Shown here: in pieces, positions 25,306-35,197 of the stretch
How positions within the stretch are numbered: the stretch's first letter is position 1
Layout of the letters: every line of letters starts with the position of its first letter
Assembly: GCF_032714475.1 (NCBI RefSeq)
Contig: NZ_JAWDKD010000008.1
Coordinates: 79,658-143,657, forward strand
DNA length: 64,000 bases
Source: Methanolapillus africanus
Lineage (GTDB): Archaea > Halobacteriota > Methanosarcinia > Methanosarcinales > Methanosarcinaceae
Direction of reading: 5' to 3'
Translations under genes and position numbers: made by a program
Notes under the pieces: generated by a model
Told to the model about the DNA's origin: nothing
Databases searched by the model: none
What the model saw: only the letters and a program-made list of their open reading frames with translations

Positions 25306-26226
25306 TCAATAATCCAGTAAATATTTCTCCAACCCTTCAAAAACCCCCAAATAATATCTTTCAGCGACTTCAGAATCAACCCCATTCTCATTTAACGCAT
25401 GCCCCGAATTCTCAAAAACCCAAAACTCGTATTCATACCCATCAAGACTCTCAACCTTAGCCTTCATCCTCTCCGCATTACTAAAAGGCACCAACTCATC
25501 CTTAACCCCATACCCAAAAACAGTCGGTGCCGACCCTTCACCAATATAATAAATCGGCGACACTTTCAACAATTCCGGCGTATTCCCGCTTTTCATCTCC
25601 TCAAGAGTATAATTTGTGCCGGCGAGCTGATTAAAAACGCTCCAAAAGAAAACATCCGATCCTTTTGCAGCATACGGATTCTCAAAAAAGCCCGGATCCG
25701 ACAAATCCGCGGGACCGACGCCCGACATCACAAAAGCCACCGGCACCGGCGATTCGCGTGAATAAGCGTAAAGCATGGCCAAATGACCGCCGGCGCTGTC
25801 GCCGCCGACCGCAATCTTGTCGGTGCGGATGTGATAATCGGCGCCGTTTTCATCGATGAATTTCATCACCAAATCAATGTCGTCCAAAATATCATAGCAG
25901 TCGACGTCGTCAGACAAATACCGGTAATTGATTGAAATCACGGCGTAGCCGTTGCTGTTCAAACCTTCAGCATAACCTTTCCCGTCTTCTTTGCTGCCCG
26001 TCGACCAGCCGCCGCCGTGGATATACAAAAACGCGGGAACGTCGGCGGTCATGTTTTCCGCCGAATCGGGCAAATAAATATCGAGCGTGTTTCTTGAATC
26101 CGGACCGTATTTGACGTCGGAATACGTTGCCGGATTGTTTGTGCCGGACATCAACAAAAGGACCGCGAGTAGAATAATGAAAACAAAGGCAACGGCGGCC
26201 AAAACAGCAATCGATTTCTTTTTCAT
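25306..26226 (-). CDS. Membrane-anchored alpha/beta hydrolase (hormone-sensitive lipase type)
   Basis: Carboxylesterase or lipase-like enzyme facing outside. A single N-terminal helix (KSIAVLAAVAFVFIILLAVLLLM, about 4-26) anchors it; then come the oxyanion motif YIHGGGWSTG, the nucleophile elbow GGDSAGG and a C-terminal catalytic His in NSGHALNENG. ATG 26226 is chosen so that the signal anchor starts at once; an ATG at 26268 adds a Phe/Asn leader. 306 residues. The natural ester substrate is not known. GC content returns to normal here, marking the edge of the AT-rich block. Confidence 0.88.
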   Translation of the reverse strand: MKKKSIAVLAAVAFVFIILLAVLLLMSGTNNPATYSDVKYGPDSRNTLDIYLPDSAENMTADVPAFLYIHGGGWSTGSKEDGKGYAEGLNSNGYAVISINYRYLSDDVDCYDILDDIDLVMKFIDENGADYHIRTDKIAVGGDSAGGHLAMLYAYSRESPVPVAFVMSGVGPADLSDPGFFENPYAAKGSDVFFWSVFNQLAGTNYTLEEMKSGNTPELLKVSPIYYIGEGSAPTVFGYGVKDELVPFSNAERMKAKVESLDGYEYEFWVFENSGHALNENGVDSEVAERYYLGVFEGLEKYLLDY

Positions 26227-26317
26227 GGAATTGTTTTTATTCACAAAGAATATAAAAATTGTCAGCATTTTTAGAATTTAGAAAAAGAAAAGAATATTTT
26301 TTCAAGAAGGGAAAATT

Positions 26318-27043
26318 ATGGTGGAAAACAAAACAAGCGGCTGTTTCATTTGCGGAAAAGACATTCAATATTTCCCCGCCGCCAAATCAATGCCATGCGG
26401 AGTTTGCGGACAAAACTTTGAAACCGACGCCGCTTGCTTGGATGAACATTTTGTTTGCAACGACTGCCATGCTCAAAAAGGCCTCGCAACGATCACTTAT
26501 TACGCACAAAACAGCCTCAGCAAAAACCCAATCAACATCTCAATTGAAATGATGAAATCTCCTTCCATCAACATGCACGGCCCCGAACACCACTTTTTAG
26601 TTCCGGCCGCACTCCTGACAGCCTATAAAAATGCCGGCGCAGACATCGATTTAAACGAAAGCCTGGCGGCGGCCAAACAGCGCGCCAAAAATGTGCCGGG
26701 CGGGATTTGCGGAATGTGGGGCAGCTGCGGCGCTGCCATCGGCACCGGCATTTTTGTAAGCGTTGCGACAAAAGCCACGCCGCTTTCCGAAAAAGAATGG
26801 CGTCTGGCGAATTTGATGACGTCCAAAAGCCTGAACGACATTTCCGAAAACGGCGGACCGCGTTGCTGCAAACGGGATTCTTGGCTCGCGATTCTTCAAG
26901 CCATCGATTTTGCCGATGAACATTTGGGCGTTCGCATGGAAAAACCGGAACGGATTCAATGCGAATTTCATGCGGAGAACAAGAACTGCCGGCAAGAAAA
27001 ATGTCTGTTTTATTTGGGGTTTGTTTTGAATTCACGAGCGTAA
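26318..27043 (+). CDS. Cysteine-rich DUF5714-like protein
   Basis: 241 residues. N-terminal zinc-ribbon-like pairs (CFICGK, CGVCGQ, CNDCH), then PGGICGMWGSCGAAIGTGIF and RCCKRDSWLAI in a helical domain, and a C-terminal CREF-like cluster (CEFHAENKNCRQEKC). This pattern resembles DUF5714, found in methanogens and anaerobes and sometimes labelled a methyltransferase partner; the function is unknown. AAGGG lies upstream of ATG 26318. It is followed by the dispersed repeat and is convergent with the RNA polymerase operon. Confidence 0.75.
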   Translation: MVENKTSGCFICGKDIQYFPAAKSMPCGVCGQNFETDAACLDEHFVCNDCHAQKGLATITYYAQNSLSKNPINISIEMMKSPSINMHGPEHHFLVPAALLTAYKNAGADIDLNESLAAAKQRAKNVPGGICGMWGSCGAAIGTGIFVSVATKATPLSEKEWRLANLMTSKSLNDISENGGPRCCKRDSWLAILQAIDFADEHLGVRMEKPERIQCEFHAENKNCRQEKCLFYLGFVLNSRA

Positions 27044-27053
27044 TTTTTACAAA

Positions 27054-27530
27054 ATTAAGGGTGCATCTACAGTTTCTATTTTTAAATTTCAGTTTGCACC
27101 TGCAGTTGACTGTTTTAAGGTTGCAATTTGCACCTACAGTTGACTGTTTTAAGGTTGCAGTTTGCACCTACAGTTGACTGTTTTAAGGTTGCAGTTTGCA
27201 CCGACTGTTTCCAACAATACAGTCTTTTCTTGTTCCGGTTTGTAACAACTGTTTTCCAACAATACAGTCTTTTTTTGTTCCGATTTTCAGCAACAGGTTC
27301 CAACAATACACATGAAATTTCCCTCAGTTTTACACATGTTGCTACTGTACCTAATCTTAATCGGAATCCGAGAAAATCAAACGCAAAGCGTTTGATTTTT
27401 CGGGATGGTTTGCACGAACCGAAAAATAAAAATTGACCACCGGGTTTTCAAAAAAGCAAAAACAAAAAAGAACGAACGTTTTTTCCACGACGCGCTGCAA
27501 AAAACCAACGCGATAACGCGCGCGCATGCC
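27054..27530 (-). repeat. Composite intergenic repeat, copy after the RNA polymerase operon
   Basis: Minus-orientation copy: three to four tandem 33-bp units (TTGCACCTACAGTTGACTGTTTTAAGG..., about 27090-27200), TGTTTCCAACAATACAG variants, the palindrome CAAACGCAAAGCGTTTG (27369-27403), GGGATGGTTTGC, and the core as GCGATAACGCGCGCGC (27509-27525), 62 bp beyond the rpoA2 stop. Fills the whole gap 27044-27586. Confidence 0.85.
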
Positions 27531-27586
27531 GCCCCCAAACCAAAAAAAAGCCGAAGAAATTAATTCTTCGGCAAACAAAAATAAAT

Positions 27587-29026
27587 TTATTCAACTTTCT
27601 TCGGGCGTCCGCGCTTCTTCTTGGGTTCTTCGGCTTCGGCTTCAACTTCTGCCTCTTCCTCGAATGCCTCAAGTTCTTCCGCGATGTCTTCCAAAAGCTC
27701 GATTTCTTCCTCAATAATCTCCTCGGCTTCAATGATTTCTTCAATCAATTCTTCCTCGGCTTTCTTTTTGGGTTTGGCGGCCTTCGGCTTTGTTTCGCCC
27801 TTCTTTTTCATGTACGTCTTGCCCTTTTGCGGACCCGGCGCGTCGCTCAATTTTCTGGAAACCAAGCGGATGTCGCCCGTTCCCATCTTAATCGGCTGAC
27901 CGACAATGACGTTTTCCGTCACACCGGCCAAATCGTCGACGTTGCCGCGCATACCGGCGTCAAGCAAGTGGTTCACCGTCACTTCGAAAGCGGCGCGTGC
28001 GAAAACACTGGCCTTCTCACCGGAAATACCGTGGCGGCCGATCTGTTTCACTTCACCGTCGCTCGTCATCAAATCAGCGACCAACATGATGTGGCGGATA
28101 TCGACGTTCAAACCCTGCTCACGCAGCGTGTTCGTCGCTTCCGTAATAATCGCGTTTCTGGCGGCTTCGATGCCGAAAACCGAGTAGATTTCACTGACGT
28201 TGTTCGTCGTCGTCCGGCTCATATCGACGCCTTCGACTTGAATGACCTCGCTGAGCGCGGAACCTTCCGTGTACAAAACATACTCGTCGCTGTCGTTGCT
28301 CTTACGAATCACGACACGCTTAATGTCGTCGATTCCCTTGAGGGTGACGTCGTGAATCTTCTTGGCCAACTGGAGCAAGTCGCGGTAGCGCTGGTCCTTG
28401 GGCGTCAAGTCAATCTGAAGCGTGTTCTCATTGTCCTCAATGGTCGCGTCGGAAATCTTGTCCCGGAATAACTCGACGACGTTTTCGAAACGAATGTCGC
28501 GCCGCAGCATGTTCTTCTCATTGATGTTGATCACAATCTTCATCTGCGCCAAATCCGTCGTCACCGACGCAATCTGGCTGACTTTCGTCGCCTCAATGCT
28601 CCACGCCACCTTTTGAGCCTTGTCGCGGTCAAAAGCGAAATCCACATCGTCCTTAAGATCCCGGTCGTTGGTCAAATAAATCGTCATCGTCGGCGTGCTC
28701 GGAATCTTACGGGCGTCCACGATTTCAATCAAACGCGGCAAACCCAGCGTAACGTTAATTTCAGCCACACCGGCGTAGTGGAACGTTCTCATCGTCATCT
28801 GCGTACCCGGCTCACCAATCGACTGCGCCGCAACGACGCCGGCCGCGTCACACGGCTCAATCTTGGACAAATGGTAACCCTTCAGCACACGGTCGATGAT
28901 TTCCGTCAATTGTTTTTCAGTGACGTCCGTCGCGATCGCGTCTTCCCGAACCGTATCAATGATATTTTTCGGAAGCGCAAGGCCGCAAACCATACCGTCA
29001 ATTTTGTCGGCGGATAATTTTGCCAT
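27587..29026 (-). CDS. rpoA2: RNA polymerase subunit A'' with an acidic, AT-hook-like tail
   Basis: C-terminal part of the largest polymerase subunit. AAQSIGEPGTQMTMRTFHYAG (trigger-loop region) and NVTLGLPRLIEIVDAR (bridge to the jaw) are present, and the catalytic fold ends near LVSRKLSDAPG. Normal archaeal A'' is about 380-410 residues; this one has 479. The extra 75 residues are a Lys-rich linker, a Glu/Ile/Ala helix likely to coil, and a final KKRGRPKK, which is an AT-hook-like sequence. GGAGG precedes ATG 29026, 2 bp after the A' stop. It is the last gene of the operon here; the usual L30e and NusA genes do not follow. Confidence 0.97.
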   Translation of the reverse strand: MAKLSADKIDGMVCGLALPKNIIDTVREDAIATDVTEKQLTEIIDRVLKGYHLSKIEPCDAAGVVAAQSIGEPGTQMTMRTFHYAGVAEINVTLGLPRLIEIVDARKIPSTPTMTIYLTNDRDLKDDVDFAFDRDKAQKVAWSIEATKVSQIASVTTDLAQMKIVININEKNMLRRDIRFENVVELFRDKISDATIEDNENTLQIDLTPKDQRYRDLLQLAKKIHDVTLKGIDDIKRVVIRKSNDSDEYVLYTEGSALSEVIQVEGVDMSRTTTNNVSEIYSVFGIEAARNAIITEATNTLREQGLNVDIRHIMLVADLMTSDGEVKQIGRHGISGEKASVFARAAFEVTVNHLLDAGMRGNVDDLAGVTENVIVGQPIKMGTGDIRLVSRKLSDAPGPQKGKTYMKKKGETKPKAAKPKKKAEEELIEEIIEAEEIIEEEIELLEDIAEELEAFEEEAEVEAEAEEPKKKRGRPKKVE

Positions 29027-29028
29027 GT

Positions 29029-31680
29029 TCAGACCTCCTTTTTGGTCACGGCTCTGAAAATACGGTGGACCGCTTCCGCTTTAGCGAAGTCGCTTTTCGT
29101 CGGGTCAATACCGTCTTCACCATACATAAACTGAACAATCACGCCGCGCGTGTCCCGAACCGTCCAGTCGTGCTGAACTTCCAGATCCTGAAGCGCGTTC
29201 ACAAGCCTGCGCTGGAGGTAACCGGACTGAGACGTACGAACGGCTGTGTCGACCAATCCTTCGCGGCCGCCGATGGCGTGGAAGAAGTATTCGGTCGGAT
29301 TCAGACCGCTCTTGTAACTGGATTTCACGAACCCGTGCGCATGAGCGCCCAAGTCTTTCCTTTCAAAGTGCGGCAATGTGCGTTCACGGTAGCCTCTGTT
29401 GATACGGGCGCCACGAACGGCCTGCTGGCCGACACAAGCCGCCATCTGCGTGATGTTCAAAATCGAACCTCTCGCACCGGAGCGGGCCATCATCGCGGCC
29501 GGATTTTCCAGACCCATGTGGGCGTCTGCGATACGGCCGGACTTGTCACGGGCCTTACCGAGTTCCTGCATAATCCGCATTTCAATCGTTTCATCCAGCG
29601 TTCTTCCCGGGAGCGGTTCCAATTCTTCGGCTTCATACGCCTGAATCAATTTTTGAACCTCATTCTCAGCCGTGTTGAGCGCCATCGAAATCTGCGCTTT
29701 GGCTTCCGCCGGGATATCTTCGTCGGCAATACCGAAACTCAGACCCGTTCTCATGACCGCGCGAATCGCCAGTTTGGTCACATCGTCGACGAACTGAGCG
29801 CCGCGGGTGGTACCGTATTCTTTGATAATCGTGTCGAGAATCTTGCCTTTAAAGGCACCCATGGCCATTTCATCAATCGTTCCGGCCAAAAGCTCGCCGT
29901 CTTCGATAATGACGTACGCGTCATTCTTTTTGTCCTCTTCCATGTCTTTCGTACCGACTTCAGAGGAGAACGACACATTGAGCCCTTCCGGCAAAATCTG
30001 ACTGAAAATCTGCTTGCCGGTCCAGTACGGGCTGCCGGCGGCGTCCATGCCGGCCGGAGCCGGAAGTTCACGGATGTCGGTCTTACGCAGCAAGTCGAGC
30101 GCATCGTCTTTGTTGATGCGGCCGGTCACCGGGTTGTCTTTTCGTGTCAATAGGAACATACCGGAAATGTGGTCGTGAATACCGCCCACAATCGGACCGC
30201 CGAAACGCGGGGACAAGATGTTTTCCTGAACCTGAAGCAAAATTTTCGCTTCGGCGCGGGCCTCTTCGGTTTGAAGAACGTGCATGTTCATTTCGTCACC
30301 GTCAAAGTCAGCGTTATACGGCGGGCAAACCGCCGGGTTCATACGGAACGTTTTACCGTCCAACACCTTGACGCTGTGCGCCATAATACTCATCTTGTGC
30401 AAAGACGGCTGACGGTTGAACAAAACAACGTCCCCGTCGCGCAAGTGGCGTTCGACAATCCAGCCGAATTCCAATTTCTCGCACAAATCTTCGGCGTTAA
30501 TATCCGTAATTTTGATACGGCCGCCGTCGGAACGGATCACATAGTTCGCGCCCGGATAGTTTTCCTGTCCGCGGCGGATGTGCTCCTTTAAGAAATCAAT
30601 GTTGCGTTCGGTCACATGTTCCGGAATGGTCAGAATGAGCGCAATCGGAAGCGGCACGCCGACTTCATTGATGCTCAAGTCCGGATCCGGTGAAATAACG
30701 GTACGGGCGGAGAAGTTGACACGTTTACCGGACAAACTGCCTCTGAAACGGCCTTCCTTTCCTTTGAGACGCTGGGAAAGCGTCTTGAGCGGACGTCCGG
30801 ATCTGTGGCGGGCCGGCGGAATACCGGACACCGAGTTGTCAAAGAACGTGGTCACGTGGTACTGAAGCAGTTCCCACAAGTCCTCAATGATCAGCTGCGG
30901 GGCGCCTGCGTCACGGTTTTCTTGGAACCGCTGGTTGATTCTGATAATGTCGACCAGCTTGTGCGTCAAGTCGTCTTCACTGCGCTGACCGGATTCGAGC
31001 GTAATGGACGGTCTGACCGTTACCGGCGGCACCGGAAGAACGGTTAAAATCATCCATTCCGGCCGGGCGTTTTCCGGGTCCATGCCGATCACACGAATAT
31101 CTTCATCCGGAATGTTTTCAAACCGGTCGCGGATTTCGGACGGCTGCAGACGGTCGCCGTTTTCAATGTATTCGGTCGGCTTTTCGAATTTGATTTCGCT
31201 TTGTTCGGCGTGACAGTACGGACATTCCTTGACTTTGCTGGCTTCTTTGTACACTTCGTTGATCAAATCGTCCGGCATGTGGCCGATATCTTCCAGCGAT
31301 TTGAGGTACGCCAAATAATCTTCCTTTTTGTTTTCTTCAAGCAGGAGGCGGCTGCATTTACAGCAGACGGACCGGAGAAGTTTGCGGATCGTTTTGTTAA
31401 AACCGACGTGGATCACAGAAACCGCGAGTTCGATGTGGCCGAAGTGGCCCGGACATTCGCCGGCTTTGGAGTGGCAGGTTTTACATTTCAATCCCGGGTC
31501 AATCACACCGAGGCGGGTGTCCATGAGACCCATCTCGATCGGAAAACCGTCCTCATCATAAGTGTCGGCGGTAATCACGTTGGTGGCGCTCATCGCCCGG
31601 ATTTCTTTGGGCGAGAGCAAACCGAATTTAATCGCGGAGATTCTTTTCGGGGTCTGTTGAATTCTTTTCGTCGGAATCAT
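29029..31680 (-). CDS. rpoA1: RNA polymerase subunit A'
   Basis: Catalytic largest-subunit part, 883 residues. Zinc site CKTCHSKAGECPGHFGH near residue 60, the RPSL-type VLFNRQPSLHKMSIM and the metal-binding NADFDGDEMNMH are intact. The ATG at 31680 overlaps the TAA of rpoB1 by one base (TAATG), so the genes are coupled. The archaeal split between A' and A'' lies at the usual site. Confidence 0.98.
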   Translation of the reverse strand: MIPTKRIQQTPKRISAIKFGLLSPKEIRAMSATNVITADTYDEDGFPIEMGLMDTRLGVIDPGLKCKTCHSKAGECPGHFGHIELAVSVIHVGFNKTIRKLLRSVCCKCSRLLLEENKKEDYLAYLKSLEDIGHMPDDLINEVYKEASKVKECPYCHAEQSEIKFEKPTEYIENGDRLQPSEIRDRFENIPDEDIRVIGMDPENARPEWMILTVLPVPPVTVRPSITLESGQRSEDDLTHKLVDIIRINQRFQENRDAGAPQLIIEDLWELLQYHVTTFFDNSVSGIPPARHRSGRPLKTLSQRLKGKEGRFRGSLSGKRVNFSARTVISPDPDLSINEVGVPLPIALILTIPEHVTERNIDFLKEHIRRGQENYPGANYVIRSDGGRIKITDINAEDLCEKLEFGWIVERHLRDGDVVLFNRQPSLHKMSIMAHSVKVLDGKTFRMNPAVCPPYNADFDGDEMNMHVLQTEEARAEAKILLQVQENILSPRFGGPIVGGIHDHISGMFLLTRKDNPVTGRINKDDALDLLRKTDIRELPAPAGMDAAGSPYWTGKQIFSQILPEGLNVSFSSEVGTKDMEEDKKNDAYVIIEDGELLAGTIDEMAMGAFKGKILDTIIKEYGTTRGAQFVDDVTKLAIRAVMRTGLSFGIADEDIPAEAKAQISMALNTAENEVQKLIQAYEAEELEPLPGRTLDETIEMRIMQELGKARDKSGRIADAHMGLENPAAMMARSGARGSILNITQMAACVGQQAVRGARINRGYRERTLPHFERKDLGAHAHGFVKSSYKSGLNPTEYFFHAIGGREGLVDTAVRTSQSGYLQRRLVNALQDLEVQHDWTVRDTRGVIVQFMYGEDGIDPTKSDFAKAEAVHRIFRAVTKKEV

Positions 31681-33509
31681 TATACCGCATCCTCAAGTTT
31701 TAATCTCGGGGCAACACCGAGAGATTTAATTTCGTCAAGCAGCAGCTTGAACGAGTAACTCATTTCGACAAGATAAATATCGGTATCCGCACCGCAGTTC
31801 GGGCAGACCGCGAGGTTTCTTTGCTTGTCGAATGTGGCAATCATACCGCAGTTGCTGCAAACAAACTCCTCGTCCTTGTCGGACTCTTCCAATAAACGTT
31901 CCTTCAAACACATGGCAGCGCCGTGTCCGACCAAAACGTCACGTTCCATTTCTCCGAAACGCAGACCGCCTTCACGGGCGCGTCCTTCCGTCGGCTGGCG
32001 GGTGAGCACCTGAACCGGACCGCGGGAACGGGCATGCATTTTAGAAGTGACCATGTGGTGCAGCTTCTGGTACAGAATGACGCCAACGAACACATCGGCC
32101 GGAATCATTTTTCCGGTCACGCCGTCGTAAAAGATTTCTTTGCCGGTGTGGGCGAATCCATGAGCAGCCAACGATTTTCGGAGTTTGTCTTCGTTGTCGC
32201 CGCCTTCGGCCGCCGCAAAAGCCGTCGCGTCAATCCGGCGTCCTTCAATGGCGCCGACTTTGCCGCCGATCATTTCGAGAACGTGTCCCACCGTCATACG
32301 GGAAGGAATGGCGTGCGGGTTAATCATCAAATCGGGAGAAAGACCCGCTTCCGAAAACGGCATGTCGGCGATGTTGACTTTCAAACCGATGACGCCTTTC
32401 TGTCCGTGACGGGATGCGAATTTGTCGCCGATGTCCGGAATGCGTTCGTCGCGCACTTTCACTTTGGCGAGACGGGAACCGTTGATGGATTCCGTTAAAA
32501 TAACGGTATCGACAACACCTTTTTCATTAGACCGCATCGTGACTGAACTCTCACGGCGCTGGTGTCCAAATCCGGCGTCAAGACCCGCGTTTTCTTCCAA
32601 GAATCTCGGCGGGCTGGTTTTGCCGATTAAAACGGCGTTCGGGGAGGCGTAGGTTTCCGGATTCACGAGACCGTCTTCGTCGAGTTCCGTGTATGCTTCG
32701 GGGCTCCGGGCGCCGCGGTATTCCGAGTCCGGAATTTCGAATTTGTCTTCTTGTCCGCCCGGATAGCGGCGTTCTTCGCCTTCAAACGTGCGGATGAAGT
32801 GGCTGCGTCCGAGACCGCGTTCGATGGATCCTTTGTTGAACACGAGCGCGTCTTCAATGTTGTAGCCTTCGTAAGACAAAATGGCGACCACGAAGTTTTG
32901 ACCGGCCGGCCGTTCGTCAAAGCCGATGGACTCGCAGGTTTGCGTGTAAGTCATGGCTTTTTGCGGGTAGTGCAGAATGTTCGCGCGGGTGTCCGGGCGC
33001 AATTTGTGGTTGGCGGAGGACACGCCGATACACTGCTTAATCATCGCGGCGCCCATGGTACATCTCGGAGCTGCGTTGTGTTCCGGATACGGAATCATAC
33101 CGGTACAGATACCCAAAATCAAGTCCGGAGACAGTTCCAAGTGGGTGTGCTTGGGCGTCAGGTCGCGTTCCCGGATACCGATGTAGGTGTTTTCTTCTTC
33201 TTCGGCGTCCAAGTATTCGACAAATCCCATGTTGATGAGGTCGTCAAAACTCATTTCACCGTTCTTTAATTTTTCAACGTGTTCGTTGGTCACGAGCGTT
33301 TTGCCGTTTTCAACCACCAAGAGCGGGCGCCGGGCGCGTCCGATATCGGTAGAAATAATCACTTCTTTGGTGTGTTCTAAAAAGGCGACGTTGACCTGTT
33401 TGGAGCAGCGTCCCTCGCGGCGGGCGTCGCGGATGTTGGACACAAGCGCTTCAGGGTCTTCGTGCGTGCCGACCAATTCGCCGTCTAAGAAAATTTTTGC
33501 TTTAATCAT
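31680..33509 (-). CDS. rpoB1: RNA polymerase subunit B'
   Basis: C-terminal half of the second-largest subunit, 609 residues. GYNIEDALVFNKGSIERG, KVRDERIPDIGDKFASRHGQKG (active-site Lys region) and zinc ribbon CSNCGMIA...CPNCG near the end are present. ATG 33509 overlaps the rpoB2 stop by 4 bp. The B''/B' split is typical of methanogens and supports the taxonomic reading. Confidence 0.98.
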   Translation of the reverse strand: MIKAKIFLDGELVGTHEDPEALVSNIRDARREGRCSKQVNVAFLEHTKEVIISTDIGRARRPLLVVENGKTLVTNEHVEKLKNGEMSFDDLINMGFVEYLDAEEEENTYIGIRERDLTPKHTHLELSPDLILGICTGMIPYPEHNAAPRCTMGAAMIKQCIGVSSANHKLRPDTRANILHYPQKAMTYTQTCESIGFDERPAGQNFVVAILSYEGYNIEDALVFNKGSIERGLGRSHFIRTFEGEERRYPGGQEDKFEIPDSEYRGARSPEAYTELDEDGLVNPETYASPNAVLIGKTSPPRFLEENAGLDAGFGHQRRESSVTMRSNEKGVVDTVILTESINGSRLAKVKVRDERIPDIGDKFASRHGQKGVIGLKVNIADMPFSEAGLSPDLMINPHAIPSRMTVGHVLEMIGGKVGAIEGRRIDATAFAAAEGGDNEDKLRKSLAAHGFAHTGKEIFYDGVTGKMIPADVFVGVILYQKLHHMVTSKMHARSRGPVQVLTRQPTEGRAREGGLRFGEMERDVLVGHGAAMCLKERLLEESDKDEEFVCSNCGMIATFDKQRNLAVCPNCGADTDIYLVEMSYSFKLLLDEIKSLGVAPRLKLEDAV

Positions 33510-35197
33510 TCGTCCATTCCCCCATCGTAATCCATGCTGCCCAAGTAGTCGTCGACATCGTCGGCCGGGCGTGAGGTGGATCCGTGTTCATCATCGCTGA
33601 AGTCTTCCGGTTTTTTAGCGCCGGTTTTTTCTTCAAATTCGCTTTCAAATTCTTCCTTTTCACGGTCGTCGTATTTCACTTCCACGACTTCCGGCTGAAT
33701 AAACTGGAATTTCTCAACGCCCAAGCTGTAAAGCATTTGCTTGATGGGCTCGACGTCGTCGGTGCCGGTGGACAATTCCACCATTTCGGCAAAGTTCTTC
33801 ACGAGACCGCAGTTGGGTCCTTCGGGTGTTTCCGAGGGGCAAAGCCGTCCCCACTGGGTCGGGTGCAAGTCACGGGCTTCGAAGTGCGGCTGTGCACGGG
33901 AAAGCGGGGAAATCACACGGCGTAAGTGGGATAATGTGGAAATGTGGTCGTTGCGGTCCAACAGCTGGGAAACTCCCGTGCGTCCGCCGACCCAGTTTCC
34001 GGTCGCCAGCGGGTGCTGGAGCCGGTCGGTCAAAACATCGGCGCGGACGATGGTGGCCACGTTGAGCTCACGGTTTCTCATGTTGGCGCGTTCCAACTGG
34101 TATTTAATGTCGCGGGAAAGCCGGTTGAAAGAGACGCGGAAAAGGTCTTCCATCAAGTCGCCGGCGAGTTTCAGCCGTTTGTTCGAGTAGTGGTCTTTGT
34201 CGTCTTCGTTTCTTTTGCCGAGCGCGAGTTCAAAACAGGATTCGGCCATGCGGGCCAAGAAGTTCGCCTTTGAAATGCGGTCTTCGGGCCGGTCTCCCAG
34301 GTGCGGAAGGAGGTAGCGGTCGAGAACATAGTTGGCGCGTTTGATTTGATATTCACGGGCTTGTCCGGCGGCAACGCGCATACCGATTTTTTCAATAGCG
34401 GCTTGCATTGTGTCGACTTCGGACTCGTCCAAGTTCTCCAGCATAAACTTCACAATTTCCGGGTCGCTGGAAACAGCTGTCACAATGTCCTGGTCGGTTA
34501 CAATACCGAGCGCGCGGATCAAGGTGATAAAGTTCAGGCGTCCGGTGATGGACGGGAAGGAGACTTCCAATAAGGATTTGCGGCCGCGTTCAACGACGAC
34601 CAAGGCGCGGTATCCTTTCTTTTGAGAGAAAACCTTCGCAACTTCGATTTTGTCGCCGTAGCGCTCGCCGTATTCGGTTAAAATCTTGTTCGGCGCCAAG
34701 TCTTCGAGCGTCATCACGACGCGCTCGGTTCCGCCGACGATAAAGTAGCCGCCGCAGTCCAACGGATCTTCGCCGTGTTTGATTTTCTCTTCGTCGGTCA
34801 TGTTGATTAAGTTGCAGACTTTGGATTTGAGCATGATCGGGAGCTGTCCGATGTTGGCTTCGACCGGTTCGTCGTAGTTTTCAACGCCGTCGCGGATCAC
34901 CGTCATTTGAAGGAAAAGGGGTGCGGAATAAGACAAGTTTCTCAGGCGGCCCTCGTTCGGATAGAGGGTTTCCGTCGCGCCGTCGGCTTCTTTCACTTTG
35001 GGCGTTTCCACACGGATTTTACCGAGTTTGAGGTAGGTTCCTTCAATATCGGTTTCAATAATTTTCTGCTCATCGATGATTTTTTGAAGTCCTGAATCTA
35101 AGAACTTGTTAAATGAATCGATATGATGCTGGACAATTTTCTCCTGGGTGAAATAATATTTCGCCAAGGTTCGCGTATCTAATGTAATAGTGAGCAC
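33506..35197 (-). CDS. rpoB2: RNA polymerase subunit B''
   Basis: N-terminal half of the second-largest subunit, 563 residues. LDTRTLAKYYFTQEKIVQHHIDSF at the start and HFEARDLHPTQWGRLCPSETPEGPNCGLVKN (rifampicin-pocket equivalent) are diagnostic. The C-terminus is an acidic Asp/Glu-rich stretch with DDVDDYLGSMDYDGG. The start is unclear: GTG 35197 is in frame but sits inside AAGGTG, which looks like a Shine-Dalgarno site for a codon slightly downstream (ATT). A long 676-bp gap separates it from rpoH. Confidence 0.97.
   Translation of the reverse strand: MLTITLDTRTLAKYYFTQEKIVQHHIDSFNKFLDSGLQKIIDEQKIIETDIEGTYLKLGKIRVETPKVKEADGATETLYPNEGRLRNLSYSAPLFLQMTVIRDGVENYDEPVEANIGQLPIMLKSKVCNLINMTDEEKIKHGEDPLDCGGYFIVGGTERVVMTLEDLAPNKILTEYGERYGDKIEVAKVFSQKKGYRALVVVERGRKSLLEVSFPSITGRLNFITLIRALGIVTDQDIVTAVSSDPEIVKFMLENLDESEVDTMQAAIEKIGMRVAAGQAREYQIKRANYVLDRYLLPHLGDRPEDRISKANFLARMAESCFELALGKRNEDDKDHYSNKRLKLAGDLMEDLFRVSFNRLSRDIKYQLERANMRNRELNVATIVRADVLTDRLQHPLATGNWVGGRTGVSQLLDRNDHISTLSHLRRVISPLSRAQPHFEARDLHPTQWGRLCPSETPEGPNCGLVKNFAEMVELSTGTDDVEPIKQMLYSLGVEKFQFIQPEVVEVKYDDREKEEFESEFEEKTGAKKPEDFSDDEHGSTSRPADDVDDYLGSMDYDGGMDE

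Noticed and set aside
29020..30153. Long open frame antisense to rpoA1
   Set aside because: It lies wholly inside the well-supported polymerase gene, has no ribosome site, and its His/Arg/Phe-rich product is typical of the reverse frame of a conserved gene.
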